NCBI GenBank assembly: GCA_004376325.1
Contig: SOKC01000114.1
Coordinates: 1 to 7,777 of the forward strand
Length of the DNA stretch: 7,777 bases
Direction of reading: 5' to 3'
DNA from: Actinomycetota bacterium
GTDB lineage: Bacteria; Actinomycetota; Humimicrobiia; Humimicrobiales; Humimicrobiaceae
A model generated the notes under the pieces. It saw only the letters and a program-made list of their open reading frames with translations. It was not told the origin of the DNA and did no database searches. The position numbers and the translations under genes are program-made. Shown here in pieces: positions 6,283 through 7,777 of the stretch. Every line of letters starts with the position of its first letter. Position 1 is the first letter of the stretch.

Positions 6283-6742
6283 GAAAATTAAATTTTGCTG
6301 CTGTTGTTGAACTTTAAAGTAACACTTTTAATTTAACCAATTCATTCAAAAATTGGTTCGAAATTTCACACCTTGGAGCAGCCAGTCTGCGCAGCGGGCA
6401 AAGTGACCAATTTCCCTAATTCTAAAAAGAGTTTTAAAAGATAAATTATTTTTTATAAATTTAGTGAACTCATAACACAGCTAATAAACTTAATGATCTA
6501 TAGCTATTGAATTTTGGTGACCAATAGGTATGGAATTTATATTATCATTAAGGCCTATTAATAAATGAAGTATTTCTACTATTTTCATATTTAGGTAAGA
6601 GAAGACTTGATAAGGAAATAAAGAAATAGTTTTTATATTTGGAGACTTAAGAGCAGATGATTTTACAATAATGCTTTGTATTCTATTAATAGGTAGGTTA
6701 TTATAATTTTTATTTATGAAAAAGTTTCTTAAAAGGAGTAGG
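6283..6742. other. AT-rich intergenic region between NYN and small membrane-protein genes
   Basis: Apart from repeat copy C and its inverted repeats (6335-6413), I find nothing firm. A plus-strand reading of about 6495-6710 gives stretches such as IGMEFILSLRPINK and IVFIFGDLRADDF interrupted by several stops, which might be a decayed gene. A 99-codon minus-strand frame (6789 to 6490) covers the same bases but has no ribosome binding site and overlaps the better-supported membrane-protein gene. No promoter or terminator stands out. Confidence 0.4.
6335..6413 (+). repeat. 29-bp repeat copy C (core 6356-6384) inside mutually exclusive stems
   Basis: The core begins GTTCGAAAT and ends TTGGAGCAGCCA; it matches copy D at 26 of 29. 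Similarity to D continues upstream (ACTTTAAA at 6311-6318 against 7660-7667). AACCAATT (6335-6342) can pair with AATTGGTT (6351-6358), an 8-bp hairpin with an 8-base loop. Alternatively AAATTGGT (6350-6357) can pair with ACCAATTT (6406-6413), enclosing the core. The two pairings exclude each other. Minus-strand reading in one frame is WLLQGVKFRTNF then stop, and in another LAAPRCEISNQFLNEL. Confidence 0.6.
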
Positions 6743-6952
6743 ATGAAAAATAGAACATTGTTTTGGATATTCGCACCTCTTAAAAACATTTCACTTGGCG
6801 TAATAATTTTTCTAATATTTTACGCATTTGAAAAAACTAGCAATAATCAAATCATTGGGCTTGATACTCGGATATTACTAAGTATACTTTTCCCTTTACT
6901 TACACTAATTATTGAATATATGTTCTTTGAAAGTACAAGGTTCAAAGGGTGA
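6743..6952 (+). CDS. Small two-helix membrane protein, function unknown
   Basis: A 69-residue protein starting MKNRTLFWIF. The start at 6743 is chosen because AAGGAG (6733-6738) lies 4 nt before it; an ATG in the same frame at 6716 has no such site. Two hydrophobic segments are visible, about 17-29 and 43-62, joined by a short polar turn (KTSNNQIIGLDTR), with basic residues at both ends, so a hairpin in the membrane with both termini inside is likely. No family is recognised. Such small membrane proteins occur as holins, toxins, immunity factors or regulators of transporters; nothing here decides. It lies between repeat copy C and the relic copy F, and no promoter is clear. Confidence 0.55.
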   Translation: MKNRTLFWIFAPLKNISLGVIIFLIFYAFEKTSNNQIIGLDTRILLSILFPLLTLIIEYMFFESTRFKG

Positions 6953-6987
6953 AATATCTAATAATTTAAGTGTTATCATAAGATCAT

Positions 6988-7074
6988 TTAATTTTGAAGA
7001 TTTAATACTGGTATAAAATTATCCTCTTTTGAAGTAATTATCGCGGTTTTAACATTGTCCACAGCGGCCATCCA
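6988..7074 (-). pseudogene. Coding relic, C-terminal peptide tail (copy F), homologous to 5269-5349
   Basis: Minus-strand translation gives WMAAVDNVKTAIITSKEDNF, then IPVLNLQN and a stop at 6988. It aligns with the relic at 5269-5349 (VD-V-T-II-E-FIP-L conserved; GGTATAAAA block 7010-7018 against 5285-5293). The frame is open further upstream to 7206, but that part runs antisense to the flavodoxin start and its Shine-Dalgarno, so it is not credible as an intact gene. The plus-strand segment 7046-7074 has the same 29-base length and ends as the repeats do (19 of 29 to copy B). Family not recognised. Confidence 0.4.
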
Positions 7075-7166
7075 GCAAAACCTATAAATTGATATATTGA
7101 TATTGATTATTAAAGGTTTTACTTTAAAATTGTCCTTATATTTTAAGACAGAGGAGAGATTTAAAA

Positions 7167-7655
7167 ATGAAGATATTAATTGCTTTTTCAACAAGGTTTG
7201 GAACAACAGAAAAATGCGTAGGTATGCTTGCAGAAATATTAAAGGAAAAGGCTCATGAAGTTGAACTAGTAGATCTTAAAAAGAACATAAGAGTAAAACC
7301 GGAAAATTATGACCTGGTAATAGTAGGAGGGTCTTTTCTTGCTTTCAGAATGAATGCTTTTGTGAAGAAGTTTGTAAAAAGAAATTTAAATATCCTTTTA
7401 AATACAAAAATAGGTATCTTCATGTGTGGAGCAGATGAAAACTGGAAAGATGAGATAAAAAAGGGTTTTCCTGAGGAACTCCTTGATAAAGCAGTGGCTA
7501 AAGGTTACTTTGGTTATGAGATGAATTGGGATAAGATGAATCCAATAGTCAGAAATATGATGCAAAAAGCGTCAAAAACCACAGAACCTGTATCAAAGAT
7601 AAATACCGGAAATATAAGAAAGTTTGCAGAAGAAATTGCAGAAGCTTTATCTTAA
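7167..7655 (+). CDS. Flavodoxin-domain protein (Flavodoxin_5/HemG-like)
   Basis: A 162-residue flavodoxin-fold protein. The N-terminal strand and phosphate loop MKILIAFSTRFGTTEKC (1-17) bind the FMN phosphate; YDLVIVGGSF (48-57) and KIGIFMCGAD (81-90) are the next strands and FMN loops. The C-terminal part, with KGYFGYEMNWDKMNPIVRNM (112-131), resembles the Flavodoxin_5 group that includes HemG, the menaquinone-linked protoporphyrinogen oxidase. The short length and lack of haem genes nearby make a general FMN electron carrier or quinone-linked oxidoreductase equally possible, so no symbol is given. The start is secure: GAGGAG (7151-7156) lies 10 nt before the ATG. An imperfect 8-bp hairpin (7652-7675, one G-U pair) overlaps the stop codon but lacks a clear T-tract. 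Confidence 0.88.
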   Translation: MKILIAFSTRFGTTEKCVGMLAEILKEKAHEVELVDLKKNIRVKPENYDLVIVGGSFLAFRMNAFVKKFVKRNLNILLNTKIGIFMCGADENWKDEIKKGFPEELLDKAVAKGYFGYEMNWDKMNPIVRNMMQKASKTTEPVSKINTGNIRKFAEEIAEALS

Positions 7656-7699
7656 GGGACTTTAAAATCTCTTAAAATAATTAACTCTTTTAAAAAATG

Positions 7700-7728
7700 G
7701 TTCGAAATTTCACTACTTGGGGCAGCCA
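7700..7728 (+). repeat. 29-bp intergenic repeat, copy D
   Basis: Begins GTTCGAAAT and ends CTTGGGGCAGCCA; closest to copy C (26 of 29), then copy B (24 of 29). It sits 45 bp after the flavodoxin stop, as copy C sits after the NYN gene. Minus-strand readings are WLPQVVKFRTIF then stop, and MAAPSSEISNHFLKEL in another frame. In the latter frame the differences from copy C fall mostly in third codon positions. Confidence 0.6.
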
Positions 7729-7777
7729 TCTTTTACAATACTCTTGTATCCTATGGTAGCTGTGTTACCGGGGACCT
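7729..7777. other. Right edge, possible start of a structured RNA
   Basis: Short complementary stretches occur: ATAC/GTAT around TCTT (7739-7749) and GGTA/TACC (7756-7770), followed by a G/C run at the edge. GTATCCTATG resembles GCATCCCTATG at the start of the NYN leader, which also follows a repeat copy. The edge cuts the region, so no firm call is possible. Confidence 0.2.

Noticed and set aside
6490..6789. 99-codon minus-strand reading frame
   Set aside because: It lacks a ribosome binding site and recognisable motifs, and its first part is antisense to the membrane-protein gene that has a good Shine-Dalgarno.
5441..7728. 29-bp repeats as integron attC sites
   Set aside because: Gene-sized modules separated by repeats suggested cassettes, but the core GTTCGAA does not fit GTTRRRY, the paired attC boxes are not seen, and no integrase is present. 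A different recombination site is not excluded.
5321..7728. CRISPR array
   Set aside because: Copies are hundreds of bases to over a kilobase apart with genes between them, are degenerate, and no cas gene is present.
5441..7728. Copies B, C and D as tRNA genes or tRNA 3' ends
   Set aside because: From TTCGAA to CCA they are five bases longer than a tRNA 3' end, and the bases next to the loop cannot form a T-stem.

Overview
The window looks like an AT-rich, anaerobic bacterial chromosome. It carries a class II (B12-dependent) ribonucleotide reductase, a flavodoxin and an ABC-2 exporter with Firmicutes-like sequence character. A clostridial or halanaerobial lineage, or an AT-rich candidate phylum such as Atribacterota, would fit; I cannot place it more closely.

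Left part (1-3001), ordinary chromosomal genes: the C-terminal part of nrdJ (+) runs into the window from the left edge. It converges with a two-gene minus-strand operon made of a PAS-GGDEF diguanylate cyclase followed, 2 bp later, by a MacroD/YmdB-type ADP-ribose hydrolase. The operon has a perfect 19-bp palindrome next to a -10-like hexamer at its head. Base composition is visibly less AT-rich in nrdJ and the macro gene than further right.

Right part (about 3300-7777), mosaic and probably accessory: it begins near an orphan 3' end of a tRNA gene (T-loop through CCA, with nothing of the tRNA upstream), the classic footprint of integration at a tRNA gene. Next come a minus-strand ABC-2 exporter operon (ATPase and permease overlapping by ATGA), a NYN-domain (PIN-like) putative ribonuclease behind a strong promoter and a terminator-like leader, a 69-residue two-helix membrane protein, and a flavodoxin-domain protein. 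Genes on this side are separated by long AT-rich gaps.

The most unusual signal is in those gaps. Three copies of a 29-bp element (5441, 6356, 7700), all on the same strand, begin GTTCGAAAT and end GCAGCCA. Two more diverged segments (5321, 7046) have the same length and register and are also clearly related to each other over 65 bp. Copies lie downstream of the NYN, membrane-protein and flavodoxin genes, and on the NYN side of the ABC operon. The start (GTTCGAA) and end (CAGCCA) resemble the orphan tRNA 3' end. Read on the minus strand, the copies also look like related peptide tails. They could be traces of repeated tRNA-targeted insertions, module borders of a cassette-like array, or relics of a repeated minus-strand gene.
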